64,000 nucleotides of DNA from Candidatus Dormiibacterota bacterium (GTDB taxonomy: Bacteria > Chloroflexota > Dormibacteria > Aeolococcales > Bog-877): assembly GCA_027313505.1 (NCBI GenBank), contig DAHVDN010000010.1:1-64000 (forward strand). The letters are read 5' to 3'. Below the pieces are notes generated by a model. The model searched no databases. It saw nothing but the letters and a program-made list of their open reading frames with translations, and was not told the DNA's origin. Each line of letters starts with the position of its first letter. Position 1 is the stretch's first letter. The position numbers and the translations under genes are program-made. Below, one piece after another: positions 1-9,212 of this stretch.

Positions 1-18
1 ACCAGCCGACTCATTTCC

Positions 19-261
19 TCAGGTTGAGCTGGAGGTTGAGGTACCGGCGCTGTCAGTACAGGTGGGTGTCGAGGTTGTTGGCGTATTCGCGGCTGGCGTC
101 TGGGTGTTGGCTGCCGCGGGTGTGGCCGGCGTCAACGATGCCGCTGTCACCGTGGTGACTGTGGCGGCGCCGACCCCGATCCAGGCAGCGGTGCCTGCTC
201 CCAGCAGTCCCGCCGCCGTGGCTCCGGTCACGATCAGTCGCTTGGCCTGCGTTCCTCGCAT
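19..261 (-). CDS. small Thr/Pro/Ala-rich exported protein
   Basis: An 80-residue protein with a basic N-terminus (Arg, Lys, Arg within the first 8 residues), a hydrophobic stretch at about residues 9-35 and a tail made almost only of Thr, Ala, Pro and Ser. That layout fits a signal peptide or membrane anchor followed by a disordered, possibly glycosylated stalk. The ATG has an AAAGG ribosome-binding site 7 bases upstream. I recognise no family. The low-complexity tail means it could be a chance frame, but the start signal and hydrophobic segment favour a real gene. Confidence 0.45.
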   Translation of the reverse strand: MRGTQAKRLIVTGATAAGLLGAGTAAWIGVGAATVTTVTAASLTPATPAAANTQTPAANTPTTSTPTCTDSAGTSTSSST

Positions 262-736
262 CGCTCTACCTTTGAGGCTGATATGGATCGCCTGCCGCGG
301 TGACCCACCTTCTGGAGCGGTTCATTCCCGCTGTGATTCACTCGACCGCTGTGAGCTGGGAGCTGGGTAAGAGCGGACTGATAGGTGGATGGGAGGTCTC
401 GCGCAACCGTCCTGTCGGCTGCCGTCAGAGCGCCGGCCAGAAGAGCGTCGACGTCCCGTGGATTCGTCCCACGATGTGAAACCGACCAGGGAGACCCGAT
501 GCACAGGTGGGCCAAGAACACCAGATCTGGCTGCGGCTGAGCACCGAGGTGGTACGTAGGTCTTTCCGCGAAGACGCGGCCGAGTGATGATTGGCTCCCT
601 TCCGCGACCGGGTCGGTCGCTGGTAGCCGAGGGTCACCCCGATCGGTGGTGGCCAGCAGACTGCGCACCTCGAGCCGGACAATGCTCAGGTCGTCCCGAT
701 GTGGGATCAGGGCCGGTACCGTGAGGTGAACAGGTG
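262..736. other. intergenic region, no gene seen
   Basis: Several open frames cross this stretch, but none combines a ribosome-binding site with a recognisable protein, and their compositions look like out-of-frame GC-rich DNA. It should hold the promoters of the small exported protein (leftwards) and the zinc-finger protein (rightwards). I could not assign either with confidence. Confidence 0.4.
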
Positions 737-1054
737 ATGAACATGGGGCTTGGCGGTGTGACGGACCCGACGGGAATGTTGGCTTCGCGCCTCGACATCT
801 TGAACGCCAGTCTTACAGAGGCCGCCGAGCGGGCGCCGCTGATTGAGGAGGCCCGTCGGCTCCAGCATGACCGGCACATGGCCGCCCTGCACCGGGTAAT
901 CAGCCAGGTCGAGGCCGCGCTCGGGAAGGTGCGGGACGGAAGCTATGGCAGCTGCGATGCGTGCGGCCATGACATCCCAGCCCACGAGCTGGCAACCGAG
1001 CCAGCGACCACCCTCTGCGGTTCCTGCCGGGGGCACGAGTCGCTCGCAGGCTGA
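737..1054 (+). CDS. DksA/TraR-family C4 zinc-finger protein
   Basis: A protein of about 105 residues. It has a helical N-terminal half rich in Glu, Ala and Arg (the DksA coiled-coil region) and a C-terminal zinc finger with CDAC and CGSC pairs 17 residues apart. DksA/TraR proteins bind RNA polymerase through the secondary channel and tune promoter output; short members such as this are common in GC-rich Gram-positives. Start choice: GTG 734, ATG 737 and ATG 743 are in frame. GAGGTG at 723-728 lies 8 bases before ATG 737, which I prefer. It stands alone, next to a convergent regulator gene. Confidence 0.85.
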   Translation: MNMGLGGVTDPTGMLASRLDILNASLTEAAERAPLIEEARRLQHDRHMAALHRVISQVEAALGKVRDGSYGSCDACGHDIPAHELATEPATTLCGSCRGHESLAG

Positions 1055-1088
1055 CCCCTCGAGCGATCCTGCTACACCTTAGGCGCGA

Positions 1089-2711
1089 TCAGAGGCCGCG
1101 GGTCGCCTCATCCATCGCCATGAGCGCGACCTGCAGGGAAAGTCTGGACTCCACCGAGTCCAGATCCACATTCAGGATCGTCTCGATTCGTGCTAGTCGG
1201 GTGTAAAGGGTCGGCCGGCTCAGCCCGAGGGAGGCAGCGGCGCTGGCCTTGTTCCCCGCGTGATCTAGCACCGCCCGAAGCGTCGGCATCAGCTCTCCCT
1301 TGGAGCGCCGATCCGCGGCCAGAAGCGGGCCCAGCTCGCGTTCGCAGAACATCTCCAAGCGCGGGTCCTCTCGGAGCAGGTGCAGCAGGCCACGGACGCG
1401 TACGTCGGGTAGCTGGTAGAAGGGCTTGGGTGATGGCTCCCGCAGCGAGTGCATCACCTGCTCCGCCTCCCTCAGCGACCTACGCACCTCGCGCAGCGAA
1501 GACACCATGGACCCGAAGGTGATCAAGACGTCAGCGTCGCCATTGACTGTGACCGCCTTGTGGATGGCCTGCGCCAGTCTCGCCATCCGGGGCAGGGGGT
1601 CTGAGCCCTGTGGTATCCCTGCGACCAGTAAGACGGTGCTGCCAGAGGACGGTCCCACAAGGCATCTCACCCCGGCGGCGCGCACCGCGGCGCTGACCCG
1701 GTGTCCCAGATCTCTCACGCTCGCCTCGCTCTCCTCAGCCGATTCCTGCGGCTTCTGGATAGGGCGAACGCACCCGGCGAGGAACTCCTGGCCGTCCGCC
1801 GCCAGCCCCAGCGCCGTTGCCCGGGCGTCAAGCACTGCAGTGGTCTCGCCTCCGGCCACCAGATCGGCGAGGAAGGACCTCTGAGCCTGCATCTCCAAGG
1901 TCTCCCGGTCACGCTCGACCAACCGATTCAGTACCAGCCCGACCGCCGCTCGGTCGAGGATGCTGCGATTGCGAAGTGAAGGATCAGAGGTCGGTTCGAG
2001 CATCGCCAGGAGCGCCCAGATCTCTCCGCGGGCGCCGACAGGGGTTACCAGCCACCCAGGCGAGCCAGCTATGAAGCGTGTTCGACCAGAAACGGGAATC
2101 CCGTCGGCGACCTCTCGCCAGCTGGTCAGGGTCGACGCCGAATCGAAGTCGCCGGTTTCGAATGCCAGAACCTGGCGGCCGCGGCCCGAGAGCAGGACCG
2201 GCCGGTTGGCCATCTGAGCCGCGCGGCGGACGATGTCGGTCGCGGAGGCTCCCTCCACCGCCAGTTCGGTGAACGTCTCATGGATCTCCTGACTGGCCCG
2301 AAGGGCAGCCAGTTGGGCGTTGATGATGAAGCTGTGCGCCTCCTCGGTCACCTTTACGAACTTGATCTCACGCCTGAGGAGGACGAGGGGAAGCTCCGCC
2401 CGGTCGGCGGCCTGCCTCATAGGTTGCGGGACGGTCTGGAGCCTTCTGCCGGCTTCCAGTACCAGCCCGGCCGCCCCGACCGCGGCCAGGCTCTCAACGT
2501 AGTGGGCCAGTGCCGCTCCGGAGGTGTCCAGGGCGATCCCGGTCGTAAGGAGCAGCTCTCCGCCGCTCAGGAGGTGGGCGATGTCGCGAAGTTCGCTCAC
2601 ATGCACCCAACGCACCTGTCGGACCAGTCCGAGGTTGCCGGCCACGATCTCCGGGTGACCGCTGTTCAGCTCCGGAAGGGCGAGGATGTCTGAGACTGTC
2701 GGGGATTCCAT
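1089..2711 (-). CDS. PucR-family transcriptional regulator
   Basis: 540 residues with the classic PucR layout: an N-terminal purine-catabolism regulatory domain (about 5-125, including HVSELRDIAHLLSGGELLLT), a GGDEF-like middle region (about 290-410), and a C-terminal helix-turn-helix (about 475-535) with LRAVLDHAGNKASAAASLGL and RPTLYTRLARI. Members often sense small nitrogenous metabolites and control purine, gamma-aminobutyrate or amino-acid catabolism genes. The ATG has GAGGTG 8 bases upstream. It is divergent from the dehydrogenase/aminotransferase pair, which it most likely controls. The ligand cannot be read from sequence. Confidence 0.9.
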   Translation of the reverse strand: MESPTVSDILALPELNSGHPEIVAGNLGLVRQVRWVHVSELRDIAHLLSGGELLLTTGIALDTSGAALAHYVESLAAVGAAGLVLEAGRRLQTVPQPMRQAADRAELPLVLLRREIKFVKVTEEAHSFIINAQLAALRASQEIHETFTELAVEGASATDIVRRAAQMANRPVLLSGRGRQVLAFETGDFDSASTLTSWREVADGIPVSGRTRFIAGSPGWLVTPVGARGEIWALLAMLEPTSDPSLRNRSILDRAAVGLVLNRLVERDRETLEMQAQRSFLADLVAGGETTAVLDARATALGLAADGQEFLAGCVRPIQKPQESAEESEASVRDLGHRVSAAVRAAGVRCLVGPSSGSTVLLVAGIPQGSDPLPRMARLAQAIHKAVTVNGDADVLITFGSMVSSLREVRRSLREAEQVMHSLREPSPKPFYQLPDVRVRGLLHLLREDPRLEMFCERELGPLLAADRRSKGELMPTLRAVLDHAGNKASAAASLGLSRPTLYTRLARIETILNVDLDSVESRLSLQVALMAMDEATRGL

Positions 2712-2795
2712 CGGTTTCGCACCTCCGATCCCTATTCGCAGGGGACTATCTGGAGGCCGCAGGCCATGCGATCAGCCTGACGCCCTTCGCCTACC

Positions 2796-2808
2796 TTACA
2801 GCATGTAA
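2796..2808. promoter_or_regulatory. palindromic operator candidate between pucR-like gene and mmsA
   Basis: A perfect inverted repeat, TTACA-GCA-TGTAA, lies midway in the 235-bp divergent gap, about 85 bases from the regulator start. Its position fits a binding site for the adjacent PucR protein. Binding itself is inference. Confidence 0.45.
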
Positions 2809-2840
2809 TGAAGACTGGTGAGGATACTACATCTTGACTC

Positions 2841-2869
2841 TTGACAACCTGCTGGATCCAAGCGACGAT
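2841..2869 (+). promoter_or_regulatory. possible promoter of the dehydrogenase/aminotransferase pair
   Basis: A TTGACA -35 box at 2841-2846 is followed after 17 bases by GACGAT at 2864-2869, a weak -10 box. It lies 77 bases upstream of the dehydrogenase start and 32 bases downstream of the palindrome. Confidence 0.35.
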
Positions 2870-2946
2870 CACGGTTGGATCAGGCAGTTGGCGCGTCGCG
2901 CGCGGGGTATTCTCCGGTCTTCGGTATCGACTCAGGAGGCTTTCAG

Positions 2947-4491
2947 GTGACGCAAGTTGTAAATCCGCTCTCCGCTGCCGGATCTGGCGCCGACGATCCG
3001 GGCCTGCCGGTCATCCCTCATTTCGTCTCCGGTATCAGGGACACAGGAGGTTTGGAGCGTCGGGGTCTGGTCTTCAACCCCGCCCGCGGCGTCGCCGAAA
3101 AGCAGGTTCCTTTTGCCTCTGCAGCCGAGGTGGATCAGGCGGTAGCCTCGGCTCTGGACGCCCAGCGAGTATGGGGAAACTTCAGTCTGTCTCGAAGGGC
3201 GGAGGTCATGTTCTCCTTCCGGGAGCTGCTGGTTCGGCGCAGGGAGGAGCTGGCCGCATTGATAACCGCCGAGCACGGCAAGGTCTTCTCGGATGCTTTG
3301 GGAGAGGTGGCGAGAGGCATCGAGAACGTCGAGTTCGCCTGTGGGCTCACTCACCTTCTCAAGGGGGGCCACAGCCTGGATGCTTCGACCGGAGTCGACG
3401 TCTATGAACAGCGGCAGCCGATTGGAGTGGTGGCCGGCATCACGCCCTTCAACTTCCCGGTCATGGTTCCACTTTGGATGCTAAGCAATGCCATCGCCTG
3501 CGGCAACACCTTCATTCTCAAGCCGAGCGAGAAGGACCCCAGTGCTTCGATCCTGCTGGCCGAATTGTTTCTCGAGGCCGGACTCCCGCCCGGGGTACTC
3601 AACGTGGTCCAGGGAGACCAGGTCGCGGTCGGGAGGCTCCTGGAACACCCGGATGTCTCAGCGATCAGCTTTGTCGGATCAACTCCGATCGCCCGGTCCA
3701 TATATTCTCGGGCGGCCGCAGCCGGCAAGCGGGTTCAGGCGCTGGGAGGCGCCAAGAACCACATGGTGGTGATGCCCGATGCGGACTTGGACCTTACGGC
3801 GGACGCTGCGGTATCGGCCGCCTACGGATCTGCGGGAGAGCGGTGCATGGCAGTCTCGGTGGTGGTGGCTGTCGGGGCGGTTGCCGATCCCCTGGTGGCA
3901 GCCATAGCCAGCCGCATTCACGCTCTGGCGATTGGTCCGGGGGACGACCCGCGATCGGAAATGGGCCCATTGGTCACAGAGCAGCATCGGGAGCGCGTCG
4001 CCTCCTATGTCGACATCGGAAGGCAGGAGGGGGCAACCGTTGTGGTCGATGGTCGGGAGAGGCAGTTTGAGGGACGTGGCTTCTTCTTGGGAGCATCCCT
4101 GCTAGACGCCGTCCGCCCGGGGATGAGGGTCTATGAAGACGAGATCTTCGGACCTGTCCTGGGGGTTGTCAGGGTCGAGACCTATGAGGAGGCACTTCGA
4201 ATTGTCAACGAGAACACCTATGGCAATGGGGTGGCCATATTCACCAGGGACGGAGGGGCCGCGCGCATCTTCTCCAGGGATGTGGAGGCGGGGATGGTTG
4301 GGGTCAACGTCCCCATCCCGGTCCCTGTTGGTTTCTACTCCTTTGGAGGGTGGAAACAGTCGCTGTTCGGAGACAGCCACATGTACGGTCCAGAGGGAAT
4401 TCACTTCTACACCAGGACCAAGGTCATCACCAGTAGGTGGCCGGACCCAAGCTCGAGCCAGGTGGACCTCGGCTTTCCGAGGACCAGGTGA
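2947..4491 (+). CDS. mmsA: methylmalonate/malonate-semialdehyde dehydrogenase (CoA-acylating)
   Basis: 514 residues of the aldehyde dehydrogenase superfamily, closest by motif to MmsA. This enzyme oxidises methylmalonate or malonate semialdehyde with NAD and CoA to propionyl- or acetyl-CoA. Visible motifs are GITPFNFPVMVPLWM (about 165-180), LKPSEKDP, FVGSTPIA, and the catalytic cysteine in GSAGERCMA (Cys300). The start is GTG 2947 with AGGAGG 7 bases upstream; an upstream ATG at 2875 would add 24 unconserved residues. It overlaps the next gene by one base (TGATG), so it is co-translated with an aminotransferase. Together they fit transamination of beta-alanine or a similar amine followed by oxidation of the semialdehyde. 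Confidence 0.88.
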   Translation: MTQVVNPLSAAGSGADDPGLPVIPHFVSGIRDTGGLERRGLVFNPARGVAEKQVPFASAAEVDQAVASALDAQRVWGNFSLSRRAEVMFSFRELLVRRREELAALITAEHGKVFSDALGEVARGIENVEFACGLTHLLKGGHSLDASTGVDVYEQRQPIGVVAGITPFNFPVMVPLWMLSNAIACGNTFILKPSEKDPSASILLAELFLEAGLPPGVLNVVQGDQVAVGRLLEHPDVSAISFVGSTPIARSIYSRAAAAGKRVQALGGAKNHMVVMPDADLDLTADAAVSAAYGSAGERCMAVSVVVAVGAVADPLVAAIASRIHALAIGPGDDPRSEMGPLVTEQHRERVASYVDIGRQEGATVVVDGRERQFEGRGFFLGASLLDAVRPGMRVYEDEIFGPVLGVVRVETYEEALRIVNENTYGNGVAIFTRDGGAARIFSRDVEAGMVGVNVPIPVPVGFYSFGGWKQSLFGDSHMYGPEGIHFYTRTKVITSRWPDPSSSQVDLGFPRTR

Positions 4492-5867
4492 TGGAGGGGA
4501 AGGAGCAGCAGGTACGGCTCGACGACTCCGAACATGTCTTCCATTCGTGGTCGGCTCAGCGAAATCTGAACTCGCTCCCGATCGAGGGAGCTGCCGGATG
4601 CTTCTTCTGGGATTACGAGGGGCACCGCTACCTCGACTTCGCGTCCCAGTTGGTCTATGCCAACCTGGGTCATCAGCACCCGGCGCTGGTGGCTGCCATC
4701 GAGGATCAGGCGTCGATTCTGTGCACTGTGGGGCCATCGTTCGCGAATGCCGCTAGGGGCGAGCTCGCCCGCCTGATTGCCGAGCGGGCTCCGGGCGACC
4801 TGAATCACGTCTTCTTCACCAACGGTGGCACGGAGGCCAACGAGCACGCGATTCGAATGGCGCGTCTGCACACCGGGCGCGTGAAGGTGCTGAGTGCCTA
4901 TCGCAGTTACCACGGTGCAACCGCCGCCTCCATAGCCGCGACCGGGGAACCTCGCAGGTGGGGCAGTGAACCCGGATTGCCAGGGATCGTGCATTTTCTC
5001 GGGCCCTACCTCTATCGATCATCCTTCGGCGCTGAGACAGAGGAGCAGGAGGCGGCTCTGGCGCTTGCCCACCTGCGGCAGGTTCTGGAGTTCGAGGGGC
5101 CAAGCAGCGTAGCCGCGATTCTCCTTGAGACGGTGGTTGGTACTAACGGGGTCCTGTTACCTCCACCGGGCTATCTGGCAGGGGTCAGAGCTCTTTGCGA
5201 CGAGTTCGGGATCGTCATGATCTGCGACGAGGTCATGGTCGGCTTTGGGAGGATCGGCGAATGGTTCGCGGTTCAGGCCTGGGACGTTGTGCCGGACCTG
5301 ATCACCTTTGCCAAAGGAGTCAACTCTGGCTACGTCCCGCTGGGAGGAGTGATCGTCTCCGCCAAGGTTCGCGCCTCCTTCCTGGATCGCTCCTATCCGG
5401 GGGGTCTCACCTACTCCGGCCACCCGCTCGCTTGCTCTGTGGGCGTGGCCAGTATTCGGGTCTTCGAGGAGACTCACCTACTGTCCCACGTGCGCGAGAT
5501 GGGGGAGACCGTGATGGGTCCCGCCCTCGAGCAGATGGCAGTCCGCCACCCGAGTGTCGGAGAGGTGCGCGGTCGGGGGCTGATGTGGGCCATCGAGCTT
5601 GTCAAGGACCGGGACACCAAGGAGATGTTGGTTCCCTTCAACGCCGGAGGCTCCGAGAACGAGCCCATGACGCGGCTCGCGCAGCGATGCCGGGAGCTCG
5701 GGGTCTGGCCGTTCACGCACTTCAATCGGCTGCACATAGCCCCCCCACTGGTGATCTCCAGAGCGGAGCTTCAGGCGGGTCTAGAGCTCGTGGACCAAGC
5801 CCTGCTGGTGGCCGACGAATACTGTGAGGGCGCCAGGGCCCCCATAGCAGACCCCATCCTAATCTGA
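4491..5867 (+). CDS. class III PLP-dependent aminotransferase
   Basis: 458 residues, fold-type I omega-aminotransferase family. Seen: N-terminal LDFASQLVYANLGHQHPAL, FFTNGGTEANEHAIRMAR, the YHGATAAS motif, the DEVMVGFGR cofactor Asp motif, and the Schiff-base lysine in LITFAKGVNSGY (Lys275). ATG 4491 overlaps the dehydrogenase stop and has GAGG 8 bases upstream. Paired with MmsA and divergent from PucR, it probably deaminates an omega-amino acid such as beta-alanine or beta-aminoisobutyrate, or a related amine such as taurine. Substrate cannot be decided from sequence. Confidence 0.85.
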   Translation: MEGKEQQVRLDDSEHVFHSWSAQRNLNSLPIEGAAGCFFWDYEGHRYLDFASQLVYANLGHQHPALVAAIEDQASILCTVGPSFANAARGELARLIAERAPGDLNHVFFTNGGTEANEHAIRMARLHTGRVKVLSAYRSYHGATAASIAATGEPRRWGSEPGLPGIVHFLGPYLYRSSFGAETEEQEAALALAHLRQVLEFEGPSSVAAILLETVVGTNGVLLPPPGYLAGVRALCDEFGIVMICDEVMVGFGRIGEWFAVQAWDVVPDLITFAKGVNSGYVPLGGVIVSAKVRASFLDRSYPGGLTYSGHPLACSVGVASIRVFEETHLLSHVREMGETVMGPALEQMAVRHPSVGEVRGRGLMWAIELVKDRDTKEMLVPFNAGGSENEPMTRLAQRCRELGVWPFTHFNRLHIAPPLVISRAELQAGLELVDQALLVADEYCEGARAPIADPILI

Positions 5868-5884
5868 CCAGGCGCTAAAGGGCG

Positions 5885-6307
5885 TCACTCGGAGGGAGTT
5901 GGCGGAAGCAGCCAGGGGAGGGCCTGCGCCATGGGGTGCAGGAGGACTTTCGCGTGATGGTGATTAAGCTTCGGACGAGCCAGGAGGGCAAGTGCCGCAG
6001 TGAGCAGGGCATCTTCCGCTTTGTGCCCGATCTCTCCATGCTCGGCTCCCCAGGAAACTAAGGGAGTCCCGCGTTCGGTGAGGCCCAGGAGTTGGTTGCG
6101 CGTCGAGTCCCAAAGTTCGCCGTGCTCCGAGCTCTCGACCGCGTGGAGGGCAGCCCGCTCGGCCTCTACAAAAATCGGGTCAGATCCGCGGCGGTCCCAC
6201 GCGGAAGCGATGCGCTCGATTCCGGCAGGGGAGAGGGAGCGGCAGTCTTCAAGCAGGTGGTCGAGGTCTGATTGATCTGGTCTGTCGCCGTATCCATCAA
6301 TATCCAT
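5885..6307 (-). CDS. hypothetical helical protein
   Basis: 140 residues from ATG 6307, which has GCGAGGA about 9 bases upstream; a GTG at 6325 would add six residues. The protein is mostly charged and predicted helical, with no signal peptide, membrane segment or familiar motif. It ends 17 bases from the convergent aminotransferase gene. I do not recognise the family. Confidence 0.5.
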   Translation of the reverse strand: MDIDGYGDRPDQSDLDHLLEDCRSLSPAGIERIASAWDRRGSDPIFVEAERAALHAVESSEHGELWDSTRNQLLGLTERGTPLVSWGAEHGEIGHKAEDALLTAALALLARPKLNHHHAKVLLHPMAQALPWLLPPTPSE

Positions 6308-6559
6308 CGCCACGAATCCTCGCACACATGACCGGCGCGGGGTAACTGGAGATGGATCCCCACCAGCACCCCAAATGTCTGTCCGAAAAGTCGGCCGTAG
6401 TCGGTTCGACCCGTGAGCCGGACTTCGGCCTCACTCCTACACCCGGTTCTACGCAGGCTCGAACCCCACGCACGGGACAATACAGCACAGGTACTCACTG
6501 TCCCACCCAATGACCGCTACTACGCGGCACCAGCCGGGGCCGGTGGGCACCTCTTCGGG

Positions 6560-7930
6560 TCAGCCTCCGATTCCTCGGTAGCAGAAGCCCGCCGCCCGTA
6601 GCACCGAAGGCTGGAGCATATTCCGGCCATCGATGAAGATATGCCGCCGCATCGTTGCGGCGAGGTCCTGCCAGGAGATGCTTCGAAACTCATCCCACTC
6701 TGTGACCAGAACCAAGGCGTCCGCTCCCGCCGCAACCGCGGCGGCAGACGGGCGCAGCTCAAGGCCCTGGAGGGGCACAGCCTGGACCACCGGGTCGTAA
6801 CCGCAGACTGTGGCTCCAAGGCTCAGAAGTCGACCCGCTATCTCCAGGCTCGGAGCGTCCCGGAGGTCATCGGTTCCGGGCTTGAAGGCCAGGCCCAAGA
6901 GTCCGATACGACTTCCCTTCAGTATCCGCAGCTCTTCCTGCAGGAGTCTAACCACAATACCCCGTTGTCCCTCGTTTACCTCCATCGTCGACTGCAGCAG
7001 TGGCGTCGGGAGTCCATACTCCCGCGCCGTTTCCACCAGGGCCAAGATGTCCTTGCCCAAGCAGCTGCCGCCCCAACCGATGCCGGCGCTCAGGAAATCG
7101 CGACCGATCCGGTGGTCCAGCCCTATGCCCTCGGCGATGCTTTGGATGTCCGTTCCGAGGGCGGAACTGAGAGATGCGATCTCGTTTATGAAGCTGAGCT
7201 TTGTGGCCAGGAAGGTGTTCGCAGCGTATTTGATCAACTCGGCCGTCGCTACTGAGGTGACCACCAGACCCGGAACGGCGGTGGGCAGTCCAGAACTCGA
7301 TCCAAGCGGCGGGAACGAACCCTCGAGGATGGGCCGATAAAGCTCCCGAAGGACCTCCTCGTCCCGCCCTGAGTTCACGCCAAAGACCAAGCGGTCAGGG
7401 TAGAGGGTGTCTCGCACTGCGAGGCCCTCTCGAAGGAACTCTGGAGCGCTGCTGATGGTGAACAGTGGCGGAGAGGCCGTGCTGGTTCCTTGCGGCTCCG
7501 CCGAAACTGTTAGGCATGTCCTCAACCATTCCGAGGCCATGGCAGCAGTTCCCACGGGGACCGTGCACTTATTGACGATGAGCATAGGCTGGGTGGAGCG
7601 CCTGTCCGCAAGGACTCTCCCGAGGCTGTCGATCGCTGAGCGCAGGAAGGATAGGTCCACCCCTCCGCCAGAGGCGGTCGGGGACGGAACTGCGATCAAG
7701 CACACGTCGGCTTCCGTCGCCGCCGCGAAATCGGTTGTGAAGTGGATGCACGGCCTGGCGCGCTCCAACAACTCTCCGAGTTCTGCTTCAAAGAAGGGCA
7801 GTTGGCCTCCCTTCAGTCGCTCTATCCGGGACTGGTCGACGTCGATTACCGTGGTGTCATGGTCACAGAATGCCAGGCACACCCCGGTCGTGAGTCCGAC
7901 GTGGCCCGAACCGATGACCGCTACTCGCAA
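6560..7930 (-). CDS. ugd: UDP-glucose 6-dehydrogenase
   Basis: 456 residues. It converts UDP-glucose to UDP-glucuronate using two NAD, a precursor for acidic polysaccharides. N-terminal Rossmann motif VIGSGHVGLTTGVCLA, then NKCTVPVGT, the APEFLREG motif, the central-domain TAELIKYAANTFLATKLSFINE helix, the catalytic cysteine in GWGGSCLGKD (Cys290), and the C-terminal domain starting at GLAFKPGTDDLRDAPS. The start is TTG 7930 directly before the Rossmann strand; its ribosome-binding site is weak. It sits at the left edge of the polysaccharide region. GDP-mannose dehydrogenase is a close relative, but the motifs fit Ugd better. Confidence 0.92.
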   Translation of the reverse strand: MRVAVIGSGHVGLTTGVCLAFCDHDTTVIDVDQSRIERLKGGQLPFFEAELGELLERARPCIHFTTDFAAATEADVCLIAVPSPTASGGGVDLSFLRSAIDSLGRVLADRRSTQPMLIVNKCTVPVGTAAMASEWLRTCLTVSAEPQGTSTASPPLFTISSAPEFLREGLAVRDTLYPDRLVFGVNSGRDEEVLRELYRPILEGSFPPLGSSSGLPTAVPGLVVTSVATAELIKYAANTFLATKLSFINEIASLSSALGTDIQSIAEGIGLDHRIGRDFLSAGIGWGGSCLGKDILALVETAREYGLPTPLLQSTMEVNEGQRGIVVRLLQEELRILKGSRIGLLGLAFKPGTDDLRDAPSLEIAGRLLSLGATVCGYDPVVQAVPLQGLELRPSAAAVAAGADALVLVTEWDEFRSISWQDLAATMRRHIFIDGRNMLQPSVLRAAGFCYRGIGG

Positions 7931-8351
7931 GGCGCTCTCTTTGCGGTACCCAGCGCGGCGCTGGAAGCGCCAGGGCGGCCGGCCTTCCCATAGTCGCCAG
8001 CTCGACCGGCTGGAGTCTCGGAATCCGTGGTCGGCCAGTTTCGCCTATGCCTTCCGAAATCACTGAGTTTCACTTTTGCTTTGACCCACCTGAAAGCTGA
8101 CCGATCCGGCCTCCGGGTCCCCCGGTTGGCCCGCTGCCGTCGATCAATGGCTCTTCCGACCCGACACCTGGCATCCCTCCCTGGGTGCCGAGTTCCAAAT
8201 TCGCCCTGATCATCCTAGGAGCGGAACCGGGTTCGGCCGGCGGCGCCGAGTGGAAAGTGGCCGAGGCACCCAGTCTTCACAGGGCTCTGCGGCTAGGGTG
8301 TGGTCGGCGAGCTCTACTTCAAAACTTGGACCCATCGGCTCTCGGATGTCC
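7931..8351. other. intergenic region upstream of ugd
   Basis: No gene supported. It holds a short hairpin at 8171-8190 (GGCATCC, CTCCCT loop, GGGTGCC; one G-U pair) without a T-run. It probably serves as the ugd leader and spacer after the glycosyltransferase gene. Confidence 0.4.
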
Positions 8352-9212
8352 TCAGACTCCCGCGGAGGGGCTGGTCGAAACCGGCCTTCGGCTGCGCGAC
8401 ATGCCGGGCCGATATTCGCCGAGGATGATCTGGAGCACGCGCCACCCATCTCGGAAGGTCCGGAGGTTGCTGGCGCCATAAAGTCTCCGGTGCTCGAAGC
8501 TAGGCACCTCGGCGACCCTTAAGCCGGAGCGAGCGAGCTGAATGCTGATCATGGTCTCGACCTCGAATCCGTCGCAGGCAAAGGGTATTTCCCCCAGACA
8601 GTCCCGCCAGAAGGCGTTCAGGCCATAGCAGAGGTCGGTGTACTTTGAGCGGTACAGGACGTTGACCATCTGGACCAATGCCCAGTTCCCGATTCGACGG
8701 ACCAACGTGATGTCGGCACTGCCACCGCCGGCCCGAAATCGGCTTCCCTTCGCGAAGTCGGCCCCCTCGACCAGGGCGTTCAGGAATTGGGGAATCTCTG
8801 CCGGGTCGGCGGATCCATCAGCATCGAGCATAACCACCACGTCCCCGGTCGCCGCAGCAAATCCTGTGGAGAGTGCGTTTCCCTTACCGCGGCGAGGATG
8901 GCCCAGAACCCGCGCGCTGGGCAGAAGCTCGCGGACCACCGCAACTGTGTCATCAGTTGACTCCCCATCGACAACGATCACCTCGAAGGTCTCTTGGGGT
9001 AAGCGGGGCAAGACGAAGCGAAGGTTACGCCCCTCGTTCTTGGCCGGAATGACGATGCTGACTCGAGGGTTGGCGAGCCTTCCCCGAACCTCTAGTAACC
9101 GGTCCCCGGTCGGATCTACGGTCAGCTCAGCTGCTGAACCTAAGGACGACGGGTCAGGTATCGTCTCGGGTGAGGCGCCGTCCCCTCCAGTGACCAGGCG
9201 CTCTGTCAGCAC
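8352..9212 (-). CDS. family 2 glycosyltransferase (dolichyl-phosphate-mannose-synthase-like)
   Basis: 286 residues. After about 50 poorly conserved residues comes a GT-A fold: VSIVIPAKNEGRNL, VIVVDGESTDDT, then the metal-binding MLDADGSADP. LCYGLNAFWRD and VETMISIQLARSGLRVAEVP follow, typical of polyprenol-phosphate hexose synthases. There is no C-terminal membrane domain, so the product would be a soluble or peripheral enzyme that charges a polyprenyl phosphate or extends a lipid-linked glycan. The start is GTG 9212. It has the same orientation as ugd. Confidence 0.85.
   Translation of the reverse strand: MLTERLVTGGDGASPETIPDPSSLGSAAELTVDPTGDRLLEVRGRLANPRVSIVIPAKNEGRNLRFVLPRLPQETFEVIVVDGESTDDTVAVVRELLPSARVLGHPRRGKGNALSTGFAAATGDVVVMLDADGSADPAEIPQFLNALVEGADFAKGSRFRAGGGSADITLVRRIGNWALVQMVNVLYRSKYTDLCYGLNAFWRDCLGEIPFACDGFEVETMISIQLARSGLRVAEVPSFEHRRLYGASNLRTFRDGWRVLQIILGEYRPGMSRSRRPVSTSPSAGV

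Noticed and set aside
234-668. 144-codon minus-strand frame near the left edge
   Set aside because: Ser/Arg/Pro-rich composition, no ribosome-binding site and no recognisable motif; looks like an antisense shadow.
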